64,000 bases of DNA from NVTR01 sp036480115 (GTDB lineage Bacteria > Pseudomonadota > Alphaproteobacteria > Rhodobacterales > Rhodobacteraceae). The position numbers were made by a program, and so were the translations under genes. Shown here piece after piece: positions 25,062-34,280 of this stretch. The DNA lies in contig CBDDAE010000002.1 in the NCBI GenBank assembly GCA_965224795.1, forward strand, positions 744,001 to 808,000, read 5' to 3'. The number at the start of each line of letters is the position of its first letter. Position 1 is the stretch's first letter. Under the pieces are notes generated by a model that worked only from the letters and a program-made list of their open reading frames with translations, did not search any database and was not told where the DNA came from.

Positions 25062-26272
25062 AGCTCACCTTTAAATATTCGGGTCTCAAGCGCGTTGAAT
25101 CCGATGCGATAAGACAGTTCCGCCGGATGCTTTAGATTCCAGACAGCCAAATCAGCCCGTATGCCTGCTTTGATCATGCCGCTATCAGTCATGCCCAATG
25201 CGAGGGCCGCGTTACGGGTCACACCGGCAAGGGCTTCTTCGGGGGTCAAGCAAAACAGGGTGCAAGCCATATTCATCGATAAAAGCAGCGAAGAAATGGG
25301 CGAGGAGCCGGGGTTGCAGTCGGTGGCGACTGCCATTGCCACGCCGTGCTTGCGCAGGGCTTCTATGGGTGGTTTTTGGGTTTCGCGCAGGGTGTAGAAC
25401 GCGCCGGGTAAAATGACGGCAATCGTATTGGCCGCCGCCAGAGCCTGCACGCCGCTGTCGTCCAGATATTCAAGATGATCTGCCGATAATGCACCATAAG
25501 ACGCGGCTAATTTGGCGCCGCCAAGGTTGGACAATTGTTCTGCATGCAGCTTGACTGGCAGGCCCAGTTCCTTAGCCACATCAAAAACGCGTGCTATCTG
25601 GGCCGGCGAAAAGGCGATGCCTTCGCAAAACCCATCGACTGCATCCACTAAGCCTTTGCCGTGGGCGGTGCGCAAGGCGGGGATACACACCTGATCAATA
25701 TATCCATCGGCATCCCCTTGAAATTCGGCAGGTATCGCATGTGCCCCCAGAAATGTTGTCCGCACCCGGATTGGGCGAAACTTATCAATCTGTCGGGCCA
25801 CGCGCAGCATTTTCAGTTCAGTTTCCATGTCCAGACCATAGCCGGATTTCACCTCGATCAGGCTGCAACCTTCAGCGATTAAAGCATCAACGCGGTGCAG
25901 CGCATCGGCCAGAAGATCGGTCTCACTTGCTGCACGGGTTGCTTTTACCGTTGAGACAATACCACCACCAGCACGGGCAATTTGTTCATAGCTGGCACCC
26001 TGCAGGCGCATTTCAAATTCTTTAGCGCGGTTGCCACCCGCTACGATGTGGGTGTGGCAATCAATCAGCGCCGGGGTGATCAGCCGCCCGGCCATGTCAT
26101 GCGAATGCAAGGGTTGGAAATTTTCCGGCAAATCTGCGCTGGTTCCAACCCAGCCGATCACACCATTTTCAACGACGATAGCACCCTGTTGCAGCAGGCC
26201 ATAGGACCCTGCCACATCGGGGTCCATTGTCGCGACAGTCGCGTTTGTCAGAATATATGCGTGGTCAGCCAT
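25058..26272 (-). CDS. hutI: Imidazolonepropionase
   Basis: About 404-residue metal-dependent amidohydrolase that opens the imidazolone ring to N-formimino-L-glutamate, step three of the hut pathway. The metal-binding DCHTHIVAGGNRAKEFEMR, the KLHAEQLSNLGGAKLA metal-ligand His and the ATDCNPGSSP motif with the catalytic Asp are present. ATG 26272 is preferred over a TTG three codons upstream. It is the first gene of the minus-strand hut operon, whose promoter must lie in the 76-base gap to hutF that contains the HutC operator. Confidence 0.94.
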   Translation of the reverse strand: MADHAYILTNATVATMDPDVAGSYGLLQQGAIVVENGVIGWVGTSADLPENFQPLHSHDMAGRLITPALIDCHTHIVAGGNRAKEFEMRLQGASYEQIARAGGGIVSTVKATRAASETDLLADALHRVDALIAEGCSLIEVKSGYGLDMETELKMLRVARQIDKFRPIRVRTTFLGAHAIPAEFQGDADGYIDQVCIPALRTAHGKGLVDAVDGFCEGIAFSPAQIARVFDVAKELGLPVKLHAEQLSNLGGAKLAASYGALSADHLEYLDDSGVQALAAANTIAVILPGAFYTLRETQKPPIEALRKHGVAMAVATDCNPGSSPISSLLLSMNMACTLFCLTPEEALAGVTRNAALALGMTDSGMIKAGIRADLAVWNLKHPAELSYRIGFNALETRIFKGEL

Positions 26273-26322
26273 GGTTTCCAAAAATACGTGTTGCCTTAGG
26301 CGTCTGTAATCCTCTATTCATA

Positions 26323-26338
26323 ATATGTCTATACATAT
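26323..26338. promoter_or_regulatory. HutC operator between divergent hutI and hutF
   Basis: Palindrome ATATGT-CTAT-ACATAT. Its core GTCTATAC fits the GT-N-TA-N-AC consensus of HutC-subfamily GntR repressors. It overlaps a TAATAT -10-like hexamer (26321-26326) and ends just before the hutF ribosome-binding site (AGGTGA, 26339-26344). A single bound repressor could therefore silence both divergent transcripts until urocanate releases it. Confidence 0.75.
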
Positions 26339-26348
26339 AGGTGACTCA

Positions 26349-27716
26349 ATGAAGATATTTGCGAACCGGGCGTGGGTTTCCGAGGACTGGCAGTCCAATG
26401 TTCGAGTGGCTGTACAGGACGGCGTTATCAATCAGATTGAAACCGGCACCACTCCGATAGCAGATGATATTCGCGTCGATACATTGTTGCCTGCATTGGC
26501 CAATCTGCACAGCCACAGCTTTCAGCGTGCTATGGCGGGAATGACCGAATTTCGTGCGGCCGGCCAAGACAGTTTCTGGACCTGGCGCAGCCTGATGTAT
26601 CAATTTCTGGATCACCTTACCCCAGAGCAAATAGAAGCTATTGCCGGGCTGGTGTTTATGGAAATGCTGGAAGCTGGATATGCCTCGGTTGGTGAATTCC
26701 ACTATGTACACCATCAGCCCGGCGGCACACCTTATGATGATCGCGCCGAGACCAGCCACCGGATCATGGCCGCCGCTATGGAAACTGGCATCGGCCTGAC
26801 CCATCTGCCAGTACTGTATACCTATGGGGGTGCCGGGCAGGTTGAACTGGACGACGGGCAGCGGCGATTTGGTAATTCAGTCGATGAATTTTCCATGATT
26901 GTCGAGGCAGCTAAATCGGCGACCACGGCCCAGCCTGCCGATACTACAGTTGGCATAGCGCCCCATTCCCTGCGGGCCACGGCCCCGGACGAGTTGGAAA
27001 AAATTACCACCGTTTATGGCGATGGTCCAATCCATATGCATATTGCCGAACAACCCAAAGAAGTCGCTGATGTTTCCAAATGGCTGGGCACGCGGCCGGT
27101 GGAATGGCTGTTGAACAATCAAAACATAACCGCCAACTGGTGCCTGATCCACGCCACCCACATGACTGATGCTGAAACCACGGCACTTGCCAAATCCGGC
27201 GCGGTTGCCGGGCTGTGCCCGATCACCGAAGCCAATCTTGGCGATGGCCCGTTTAACGGGCCCGGTTATTTGGCAGCTGGTGGGGTTTTTGGTATCGGGT
27301 CAGATTCCAATCTGCGGATTTCGCTGACCGAAGAATTGCGCATGCTTGAATACTCCCAGCGCCAGCGGGATTTGCAACGCAATGTCATGGCTACAGGTGC
27401 TGGCTCGGTGGGTAAAACATTATACCTTGGCGCGGCCGGCGGTGGTGCACAGGCACTTGGGCGCAGGGCCGGGGAAATAAAACCCGGACATTTGGCTGAT
27501 CTTGTGGCGATCAACAGTCAGCACCGTAATCTTTGCGCCCTAACCCCGGATCAGTTTTTTGACGGGCTTTGCTTTGCGACGGATGACAGCGTTATCAGCG
27601 ATACTTGGTCAGCGGGGCGGCATTTGGTGCAAGCCGGGCGACACATCAAAAGAGACATAATTATTGCAAATTACCAATCAGCCATTGCCCAGTTGAAAAC
27701 CAGCCTTTCGACCTGA
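26349..27716 (+). CDS. hutF: Formimidoylglutamate deiminase
   Basis: About 455-residue amidohydrolase that converts N-formimino-L-glutamate to N-formyl-L-glutamate and ammonia, the branch used in the five-step histidine pathway. The metal-binding HSHSFQRAMAG motif, GIAPHSLRA, the HIAEQPKEV helix and GIGSDSNLRISLTEELRML with the catalytic Asp are all present. ATG 26349 is chosen because AGGTGA precedes it; an earlier in-frame ATG at 26325 lies inside the operator. The following step needs a formylglutamate deformylase (HutG), which is not found in this cluster. Confidence 0.93.
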   Translation: MKIFANRAWVSEDWQSNVRVAVQDGVINQIETGTTPIADDIRVDTLLPALANLHSHSFQRAMAGMTEFRAAGQDSFWTWRSLMYQFLDHLTPEQIEAIAGLVFMEMLEAGYASVGEFHYVHHQPGGTPYDDRAETSHRIMAAAMETGIGLTHLPVLYTYGGAGQVELDDGQRRFGNSVDEFSMIVEAAKSATTAQPADTTVGIAPHSLRATAPDELEKITTVYGDGPIHMHIAEQPKEVADVSKWLGTRPVEWLLNNQNITANWCLIHATHMTDAETTALAKSGAVAGLCPITEANLGDGPFNGPGYLAAGGVFGIGSDSNLRISLTEELRMLEYSQRQRDLQRNVMATGAGSVGKTLYLGAAGGGAQALGRRAGEIKPGHLADLVAINSQHRNLCALTPDQFFDGLCFATDDSVISDTWSAGRHLVQAGRHIKRDIIIANYQSAIAQLKTSLST

Positions 27717-27720
27717 AAAA

Positions 27721-28437
27721 ATGAAACCAGAACCAAAATCATTGCATCTAAGAATTCTGAATGACGTTCAGGACAAGATTGTTTCCGGGGCCTGGGCACC
27801 GGGGTTTCGCATTCCTATTGAAACCGACATGGCCAAAGAATACGGCTGTTCGCGCATGACTGTGAATAAGGCACTGACGCAGCTGACACGTGCCGGATTG
27901 TTAGAACGTAGTCGCAAATCAGGAACCTTTGTAAAAGCTCCGCAATCCCTTTCGGCGGCGATGAAAATTACCAATATCCGTGATGAGGTTGAAAACGCCG
28001 GCAAAAAATACGCGTACCAATTGTTAAGCGATAACCCGCAAGCAAACAGGCCGGAGTTTTTGAACCACTTGGATGCCTCGGCTTTTTCTGACATTCGCAA
28101 AGTAAAATGCCTACATTTTGCCGATGGCACACCGTTTTGTTTTGAGGAACGGATCATTAGTAAAACCGCGGTGCCGCAAGTTGAATACACATCTTTTGAG
28201 CAGGAAGCCCCCGGGGCATGGCTGTTTAAAACCGTGCCCTGGAGTTCAGCAGAGCACCAGATATCGGCATGTAACGCCCAAGGGGAAGCCGCAAGATTAC
28301 TAGAGATTGAACCGGGCAGCGCATGTCTGGTGGTTGAGCGGATTACCCAAAATGAAAAGGGTTATGTCACTTGGGCCAGACTATCCTACCCCGGCGATCA
28401 GCACAGGCTTTTTGCGAATTTTACGCCTGCAGGATAG
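27721..28437 (+). CDS. hutC: Histidine-utilisation repressor HutC (GntR family)
   Basis: 238 residues. The N-terminal winged helix-turn-helix is typical GntR (FRIPIETDMAKEYGCSRMTV, then NKALTQLTRAGLLERSRKSG). The C-terminal UTRA domain of the HutC subfamily binds the effector, urocanate in known HutC proteins. It starts five bases after the hutF stop, so it autoregulates within the hutF transcript through the 26323-26338 operator. Confidence 0.92.
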   Translation: MKPEPKSLHLRILNDVQDKIVSGAWAPGFRIPIETDMAKEYGCSRMTVNKALTQLTRAGLLERSRKSGTFVKAPQSLSAAMKITNIRDEVENAGKKYAYQLLSDNPQANRPEFLNHLDASAFSDIRKVKCLHFADGTPFCFEERIISKTAVPQVEYTSFEQEAPGAWLFKTVPWSSAEHQISACNAQGEAARLLEIEPGSACLVVERITQNEKGYVTWARLSYPGDQHRLFANFTPAG

Positions 28438-28594
28438 CTGGGGAGACAACCACGCTAAGGAGATCGCCCGTTTTGGGAACAATCCATCAAAAGTACTTCT
28501 AATTCTTTTGTAGGGATGTCTGGAAATCTGGACTTTGCAGACCTACCTAGAAACCATTGAATATTCGCGAACTATTGGATCAAGGTATTACAAA

Positions 28595-29734
28595 ATGTCG
28601 GACGACAATGTTGAACTTACTGGAAAACTGGCTTTTGAAAATGACAAAGGTGCCGGGCGTTCCAAATGGGTGGCGGTATTTTTAGCGCTGGCTTTAGTGG
28701 GTTGGATGGGCAGTGGTTATTTCATTGAAACCGCCCCCGAAGATAACGAAAACGAAGAAACCACGGTTCGCGCCATCGCGGTTGCTGTCATGGATTCAAA
28801 TGCACAAAATATTGATCTAATCCTGACAGCCGAAGGCCAATCAACGCCAGACCGTTCAACCAGAATCCAGGCCAAAACTACCGGACAGGTAGTATCAGTC
28901 AGCGTCGAACGAGGCGATCTTGTTTCCTCGGATCAGGAAATCGGCCGGTTGGATGCCAAGTCATCGGATGCTCTGCTTGTTCAGGCTAAGGCGCAGTTGG
29001 AACAAACAACCCAGGATTTGGATCGCGTGGCCAATCTATTGACGGCTGGCATCACCACCGAAAGCCAGGTCATGCAATCGCGCTCGGCAAATGCGGCAGC
29101 CGAAGCGGCGGTGATCGAGGCGCAAAAACAAGTGGATAATAGTATTATCCGCGCACCATTTTCTGGTCGGTTAAACGACATGACTTTGGATGAGGGAGAA
29201 TTCGTGAATGATGGTGATATTGTCGCCGAAGTTCTCGACAACGACCCGCTAACAATCGTCGCGCAGGTTCCACAGCAAGCGCTTTCGCGTTTACAAAAAG
29301 ACCAGGTTGCCACGGTATCATTTATCACCGGTGAAGTTCGCGCTGGAACTGTCGGGTTTATAGGTAGCAATGCAGATGCTCAGACACGAACATTTCGCGT
29401 TGAGATTATTGTGCCAAACCCAGATAGCGTGATGCCTGCAGGGCTAAGTGCGCAGGTCGCCATCCCTACGGGACAGGCCCGAGGGCATTTCATTTCGCCC
29501 GCTATATTATCGCTTGGTACAGCCGGCGAATTGGGCGTTAAAATCGTAGCCGAAGGCGACCAGGTTGCCTTTGTTTCGGTTTCAATTGTACGGGCCCAAA
29601 CGGACGGAATTTGGGTTACCGGATTGGACGAAAACGTTCGTATAATCACCATTGGTCAGGGCTTTGTGAATGCCGGCGACATAGTTGATCCTCGGCCCGA
29701 AGGCGCGCCAGAAGAACAGGTGGCCAAGCAATGA
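28595..29734 (+). CDS. RND efflux periplasmic adaptor (membrane-fusion protein)
   Basis: 379 residues from ATG 28595. A cytoplasmic N-tail (~35 residues) precedes one transmembrane anchor (WVAVFLALALVGWMGSGYFI). Then come the lipoyl half-motif (STRIQAKTTGQVVSVSVERGD), a coiled-coil hairpin rich in Ala/Gln/Glu, the second lipoyl half (IIRAPFSGRLNDMTLDEGEF) and a beta-barrel domain. It bridges the inner-membrane pump to an outer-membrane channel. It overlaps the pump gene by four bases (ATGA). No TolC-like channel gene is present, so one encoded elsewhere is probably used. Confidence 0.9.
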   Translation: MSDDNVELTGKLAFENDKGAGRSKWVAVFLALALVGWMGSGYFIETAPEDNENEETTVRAIAVAVMDSNAQNIDLILTAEGQSTPDRSTRIQAKTTGQVVSVSVERGDLVSSDQEIGRLDAKSSDALLVQAKAQLEQTTQDLDRVANLLTAGITTESQVMQSRSANAAAEAAVIEAQKQVDNSIIRAPFSGRLNDMTLDEGEFVNDGDIVAEVLDNDPLTIVAQVPQQALSRLQKDQVATVSFITGEVRAGTVGFIGSNADAQTRTFRVEIIVPNPDSVMPAGLSAQVAIPTGQARGHFISPAILSLGTAGELGVKIVAEGDQVAFVSVSIVRAQTDGIWVTGLDENVRIITIGQGFVNAGDIVDPRPEGAPEEQVAKQ

Positions 29735-32700
29735 AAGCGATCATCGAAGCCGCATTCAACCGCAGTAAAGTTATCCAGCTAACGTTGATCTTTCTGTTGG
29801 CAATCGGGTCTTTTGCTTACATGGCAATCCCCAAGGAAAGTAATCCGGAAATTCCTATTCCGATTGTTTATGTCTCGACCAGTCTGGACGGAATTTCCCC
29901 CGAAGACGCGGAAGACGTTTTAATTGGGCCGATGGAAACAGAATTTGCATCATTGACCGGTCTGAAATCCATGACGGCAACGGCAAGCGAAGGTCATGCA
30001 AGTATTCAGCTGGAGTTCGAGCCGGGATTTGATTCCGACGAAGCCTTGGGCAAGGTTCGGGAAGCTGCGGACAAAGCAGAGGACGATTTACCCCAAGATG
30101 CGCGCCTGACGGTGACGGAGATAAACACTGCGCTGTTCCCGATACTGACCGCCATTCTATCCGGCCCAGTGCCCGAGCGAACCTTGAATAGTATTGCGGA
30201 CGATCTGAAGAGCGATATCGAAGCGATTGGTGGCGTTCTGGAGGTGGACGTGGGCGGCCAGCGAACGGAATTGCTTGAGGTTCTGATCGATCCCACGGTT
30301 TTTGAAACCTACAATATATCGTTTGATGAATTGATCAGCTCGGTGACGCGAAACAACCAACTGATTGCAGCCGGCGCGATTGAAAGCCAGGCGGGGCGTC
30401 TGGTGCTTAAGGTGCCCGGTCTTATTGCAAACCTTAAGGATGTAATGGAGCTGCCGGTTCTTGTGCGCGGGCAAACCGTTGTGACGTTTGCTGATATCGC
30501 CACTATCCGGCGCACATTTGAGGACCCTACAAGTTTTGCACGTATCGACGGACAACCGGCATTGGCGCTGGAAATCAAAAAACGCGTTGGGGCAAACATC
30601 ATTGAAACCGTCGCCGCAGTGCGCGCCGTAATCGAAAAAGAACAGGCCGGTTGGCCTGAAAGCGTTCAGGTTAGTTTTACCCTTGATGAAAGTGAGCAGG
30701 TTGTTTCCATGCTTTCTGATCTGGAAGCAAATGTGATCGCCGCCATCATTCTGGTGATGATTGTCGTGGTTTACGCATTGGGATTGCGGTCATCTTTGCT
30801 GGTCGGATTGGCTATACCGGGGGCATTTCTGACGGGTGTTGCCGGGCTGTATTTCATGGGTTTCACCATGAATATCGTGGTGTTGTTTTCATTGATTCTG
30901 GTGGTGGGCATGCTGGTTGATGGTGCCATTGTGACAGTGGAACTGGCCGACCGCTATTTGAATGACGGAGATAGTCCCAAAATTGCCTATGCCAAAGCCG
31001 CCAAACGGATGGCCTGGCCAATAATTGCATCCACGGCGACGACACTGTGCGTGTTTTTTCCGCTGCTTTTTTGGTCGGGAACTGTCGGGGAATTCATGAA
31101 ATTTCTACCCATAACAGTAATTTTCACTTTGTCAGCGTCACTGTTTATGGCCCTTATTTTTATCCCTGTTATGGGAGGGATTATTGGCAAGCGCCAAAAG
31201 CAATCCGCAAAATCAAAAGCGCAGTTATTTGCCGCCGAGAGCGGTGATCCGCGTAGTATGACAGGTTTTATGGGCGGCTATGTACGATTGTTGCAATGGT
31301 CACTGCTACGCCCATGGATCACGCTTTCATTCGCCGTGATGGCACTTGTTGCGTCCTTTGTTGCCTATAGTCATTTCGGAAACGGGCTAACGTTTTTCCC
31401 CGATGTCGAACCCGACTATGCCCAAGTTGAAGTGCGCGCAAAGGACAATTTTTCGATTTATGAACAGGACGCGTTGGTGCGCCAGGTGGAATCCAAACTT
31501 GCCGGTTATGATGAGATAGCCAGCATCTATTCGCGATCAGGCGGTGGTGGTGCGGGTAGCGATGCAATTGGTTCCTTGCAACTTGAATTAACAGAATGGG
31601 ACACCCGCCGACCTGTCGTGTTGATCGCAGAAGACATCCGCCGCGATATGGCGGCCATCCCCGGAATTGATATCCAGGTTGAATCAGATTCCGGTGGACC
31701 TGGCGGCGGCAAACCAGTGAATTTGGAAGTTTTGGCAAAGAACGTTGCCGATCAGGAAACCGCCCTACAATCGATCATATCAGAAATGGGACGCATCGGT
31801 GGTTTCATTGATGTCGTCGAAACACGGGCAAGCCCCGGGGTTGAATGGGCTATCACGGTGAACCGATCCGAGGCGGCCCGAAGTGGTGCCGATGTGGCGC
31901 TGTTGGGCCAGGCGGTGCAGTTGCTAACGCAGGGCATTACCGTCGCGAATTACCGCCCCGACGATAGTGATGGCGAAGTCGACATCGTGGTACGTTTTCC
32001 AGCAGGGGATCGCACCCTCGCGGAACTGGAAGGGTTGCGCGTGCCAACCAGCGCCGGGCTGGTGCCAATTTCAAATTTTGTATCGTTTGATCCCGCACCA
32101 CGCAGCGGCGTGATTACCCGCATTGATCAGGCGCGCGTCATTTCGATCTCAGCTGATGTCGCGCCGGGGCTTTTGGTGAATGACCAAATAACAAAATTGC
32201 AAGGCTCGTTGGAAAACCTGAAATTGCCATCAAGTGTATCGGTAAACTTTGGTGGCGAGGCCGAGGAACAGGCCGAAGCCATGACCTTTCTGATCGGGGC
32301 GTTCATTTCGGCACTGGGTCTGATGTTCATTATTTTACTGGCCCAGTTCAACAGCTTTTGGCAGGCCTTCGTTGTTATGTCTGCGATCGTATTTTCCGTA
32401 GCCGGGGTTTTGCTTGGGTTGATGATCACAGGTCGTCCTTTTGGGGTTGTGATGGGGGGGATCGGTGTAATTGCTTTGGCCGGGATTGTTGTGAACAATA
32501 ATATCGTTCTGATTGATACCTATAATTCTTTGAAGCATGCAGGCCAATCACCACTTGAGGCCGCCCTGCGCACAGGTGCCCAACGTCTGCGGCCTGTGGT
32601 TTTAACATCAGTCACCACAGCCCTAGGTTTGATGCCGATGGTGATCGGTCTTAATATCAACTTTTATACTCGGGAAATCGTTTACGGTGCCCCGTCAACA

Positions 32701-32856
32701 CAGTGGTGGACGGAACTATCCAGCGCCATTGCCGGAGGTCTGGTGTTTGCAACGGTTTTAACGCTGTTGGTGACACCCGCGATGCTGATGCTTGGCGAAA
32801 AACGGGCCAATCGGGCACGGCCTGTAAATGTGTCAGGAGCAGTAATTAACCATTAG
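29731..32856 (+). CDS. RND-superfamily efflux pump permease (HAE1-like)
   Basis: 1041 residues with the standard two-fold RND plan: TM1, a large periplasmic loop, TM2-6, and the same again. Family motifs include the N-terminal AIPKESNPEIPIPIVYVST, TM4 GMLVDGAIVTVELADRYL with a single proton-relay Asp, and TM10-11 AGIVVNNNIVLIDTYN. In AcrB the equivalent positions carry a second Asp and a Lys; these substitutions are common in alphaproteobacterial HAE-like pumps. The substrate is unknown. Its last 11 bases overlap the converging aminotransferase gene. Confidence 0.92.
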   Translation: MKAIIEAAFNRSKVIQLTLIFLLAIGSFAYMAIPKESNPEIPIPIVYVSTSLDGISPEDAEDVLIGPMETEFASLTGLKSMTATASEGHASIQLEFEPGFDSDEALGKVREAADKAEDDLPQDARLTVTEINTALFPILTAILSGPVPERTLNSIADDLKSDIEAIGGVLEVDVGGQRTELLEVLIDPTVFETYNISFDELISSVTRNNQLIAAGAIESQAGRLVLKVPGLIANLKDVMELPVLVRGQTVVTFADIATIRRTFEDPTSFARIDGQPALALEIKKRVGANIIETVAAVRAVIEKEQAGWPESVQVSFTLDESEQVVSMLSDLEANVIAAIILVMIVVVYALGLRSSLLVGLAIPGAFLTGVAGLYFMGFTMNIVVLFSLILVVGMLVDGAIVTVELADRYLNDGDSPKIAYAKAAKRMAWPIIASTATTLCVFFPLLFWSGTVGEFMKFLPITVIFTLSASLFMALIFIPVMGGIIGKRQKQSAKSKAQLFAAESGDPRSMTGFMGGYVRLLQWSLLRPWITLSFAVMALVASFVAYSHFGNGLTFFPDVEPDYAQVEVRAKDNFSIYEQDALVRQVESKLAGYDEIASIYSRSGGGGAGSDAIGSLQLELTEWDTRRPVVLIAEDIRRDMAAIPGIDIQVESDSGGPGGGKPVNLEVLAKNVADQETALQSIISEMGRIGGFIDVVETRASPGVEWAITVNRSEAARSGADVALLGQAVQLLTQGITVANYRPDDSDGEVDIVVRFPAGDRTLAELEGLRVPTSAGLVPISNFVSFDPAPRSGVITRIDQARVISISADVAPGLLVNDQITKLQGSLENLKLPSSVSVNFGGEAEEQAEAMTFLIGAFISALGLMFIILLAQFNSFWQAFVVMSAIVFSVAGVLLGLMITGRPFGVVMGGIGVIALAGIVVNNNIVLIDTYNSLKHAGQSPLEAALRTGAQRLRPVVLTSVTTALGLMPMVIGLNINFYTREIVYGAPSTQWWTELSSAIAGGLVFATVLTLLVTPAMLMLGEKRANRARPVNVSGAVINH

Positions 32857-34177
32857 GGGCAGCTAAGACATTGCCGATAGATTTCACGAGTATTTCAACC
32901 ACCCAGTCGATTTGATTTTCTTTCATGATGAATGGCGGTGCGAGCAAGATATGGTCGCCGGATATTCCGTCAATTGTACCCTGCATCGGATAACACATCA
33001 GCCCATTTTCAAAGGTCTCTTTTTTGATTTTTTGGGCAATTTTTAGTTCCGGATCAAATGGTGTTTTCGTGCTTCGGTCTGCGACGATCTCGATCCCCCA
33101 GAACAGACCACGGCCGCGAATATCGCCGATATGTGCGTGTTGACCCAAAGCAGAAACAAGTTTGGATTCAAGCTTTTTACCCAGTGTCTGAACATTATCA
33201 ATTAAGCCATCATCAATCAGACGCTCGAGAACAGCCAAGGCGCATGCCGCTGCAACCGGATGCCCCATATAGGTGTGCCCGTGTTGAAAAAACCCGCTAC
33301 CGTCAGTGATTGTTTGGTAAATTTCGCCGCTGCACAACATTGCGCCTACAGGTTGGTATCCGGCCCCAAGTCCTTTGGCGATACATAGGATATCCGGTCG
33401 AACGCCTTCTTGGGTGCAACTGAAAAGAGAACCTGTACGCCCCATTCCACACATTACTTCGTCCAAAATTAGCAGCACGCCGTAGCGGTCGCAAATTTCG
33501 CGGATACGGGCGAAATACCCCTCTACTGCCGGTACAGCCCCCATTGTGGCACCAACAACAGGCTCGGCAACAAACGCCATAACTTTGTCGGAACCGACGC
33601 GTAATATTTCTGCTTCCAACTCATTTGCTGCGCGTAATCCGTAAGCCTTTGCTGATTCTGTTTCTGCCCGCAAGCGATATTCATAGCAGGCATTGATATG
33701 GCTCATATCCAACAAAAGCGGGGCGAATTGACGCCTGCGCCATTCGTTCCCACCCGCACTTAGCGCGCCTAAGGTATTACCGTGATAACTTTGTTTGCGG
33801 GCAATAACATGGCTGCGCTCTGGCTTGCCTTTTTCCACAAAATACTGACGCGCTAGTTTAATGGCCGCTTCTACGGCTTCAGATCCTCCGGATACCAGGT
33901 AAACCCGTTTTATGCCTTCTGGAGCATGTTCAATCAGTTTATCGGCCAGAGATTCTGCAGGATCGTTGGTGAAAAAACCTGAATGGGCAAAGGCTACTTT
34001 GTCCAGTTGCGATTTGATGGCATCGGTCACATGGGCATCACTATGCCCCAGACATGAAACTGCGGCACCACCGGCATCAAAGTAACGTTGGCCGGCCTTA
34101 TCAATCAGATAACACCCGTCGCCTGTGGCGACCGATGGCATTAGCGCAGGCGCGCGGTGAAAAATATGATTGGCCAT
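32846..34177 (-). CDS. Class III (omega-type) PLP aminotransferase
   Basis: 443-residue fold-type I, class III aminotransferase. The substrate/PLP glycine motif VSGGSEAVEAAIKLARQY is near residue 100, the PLP-stacking SYHGNTLGALSAGG near 145, and ILDEVMCGMGRTG holds the cofactor-ring Asp. The Schiff-base Lys is in CIAKGLGAGYQP, and GHTYMGHPVAAA closes the site. Enzymes of this class transaminate terminal amines or omega-amino acids. It is the last gene of the minus-strand island, 103 bases downstream of the ThDP enzyme. That context suggests supplying an aldehyde or oxo-acid intermediate, but the substrate is unknown. Confidence 0.88.
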   Translation of the reverse strand: MANHIFHRAPALMPSVATGDGCYLIDKAGQRYFDAGGAAVSCLGHSDAHVTDAIKSQLDKVAFAHSGFFTNDPAESLADKLIEHAPEGIKRVYLVSGGSEAVEAAIKLARQYFVEKGKPERSHVIARKQSYHGNTLGALSAGGNEWRRRQFAPLLLDMSHINACYEYRLRAETESAKAYGLRAANELEAEILRVGSDKVMAFVAEPVVGATMGAVPAVEGYFARIREICDRYGVLLILDEVMCGMGRTGSLFSCTQEGVRPDILCIAKGLGAGYQPVGAMLCSGEIYQTITDGSGFFQHGHTYMGHPVAAACALAVLERLIDDGLIDNVQTLGKKLESKLVSALGQHAHIGDIRGRGLFWGIEIVADRSTKTPFDPELKIAQKIKKETFENGLMCYPMQGTIDGISGDHILLAPPFIMKENQIDWVVEILVKSIGNVLAAPNG

Positions 34178-34280
34178 GCTATTCTAATCCCTAAATTCCA
34201 TGCCTGTATTGCCTTAGTTTTGGCCGCAACTTCGACAATGACACGGCCAGGATGGTGTAGCATTCCCTAGATAAAAAGAT

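Noticed and set aside
25062..25085. AATATTTAAAG string near the hutI end
   Set aside because: It is coding sequence for the last hutI residues and has no hairpin.
26325..26348. Upstream in-frame ATG for hutF
   Set aside because: It lies inside the HutC operator, lacks a ribosome-binding site, and a good AGGTGA site precedes ATG 26349.
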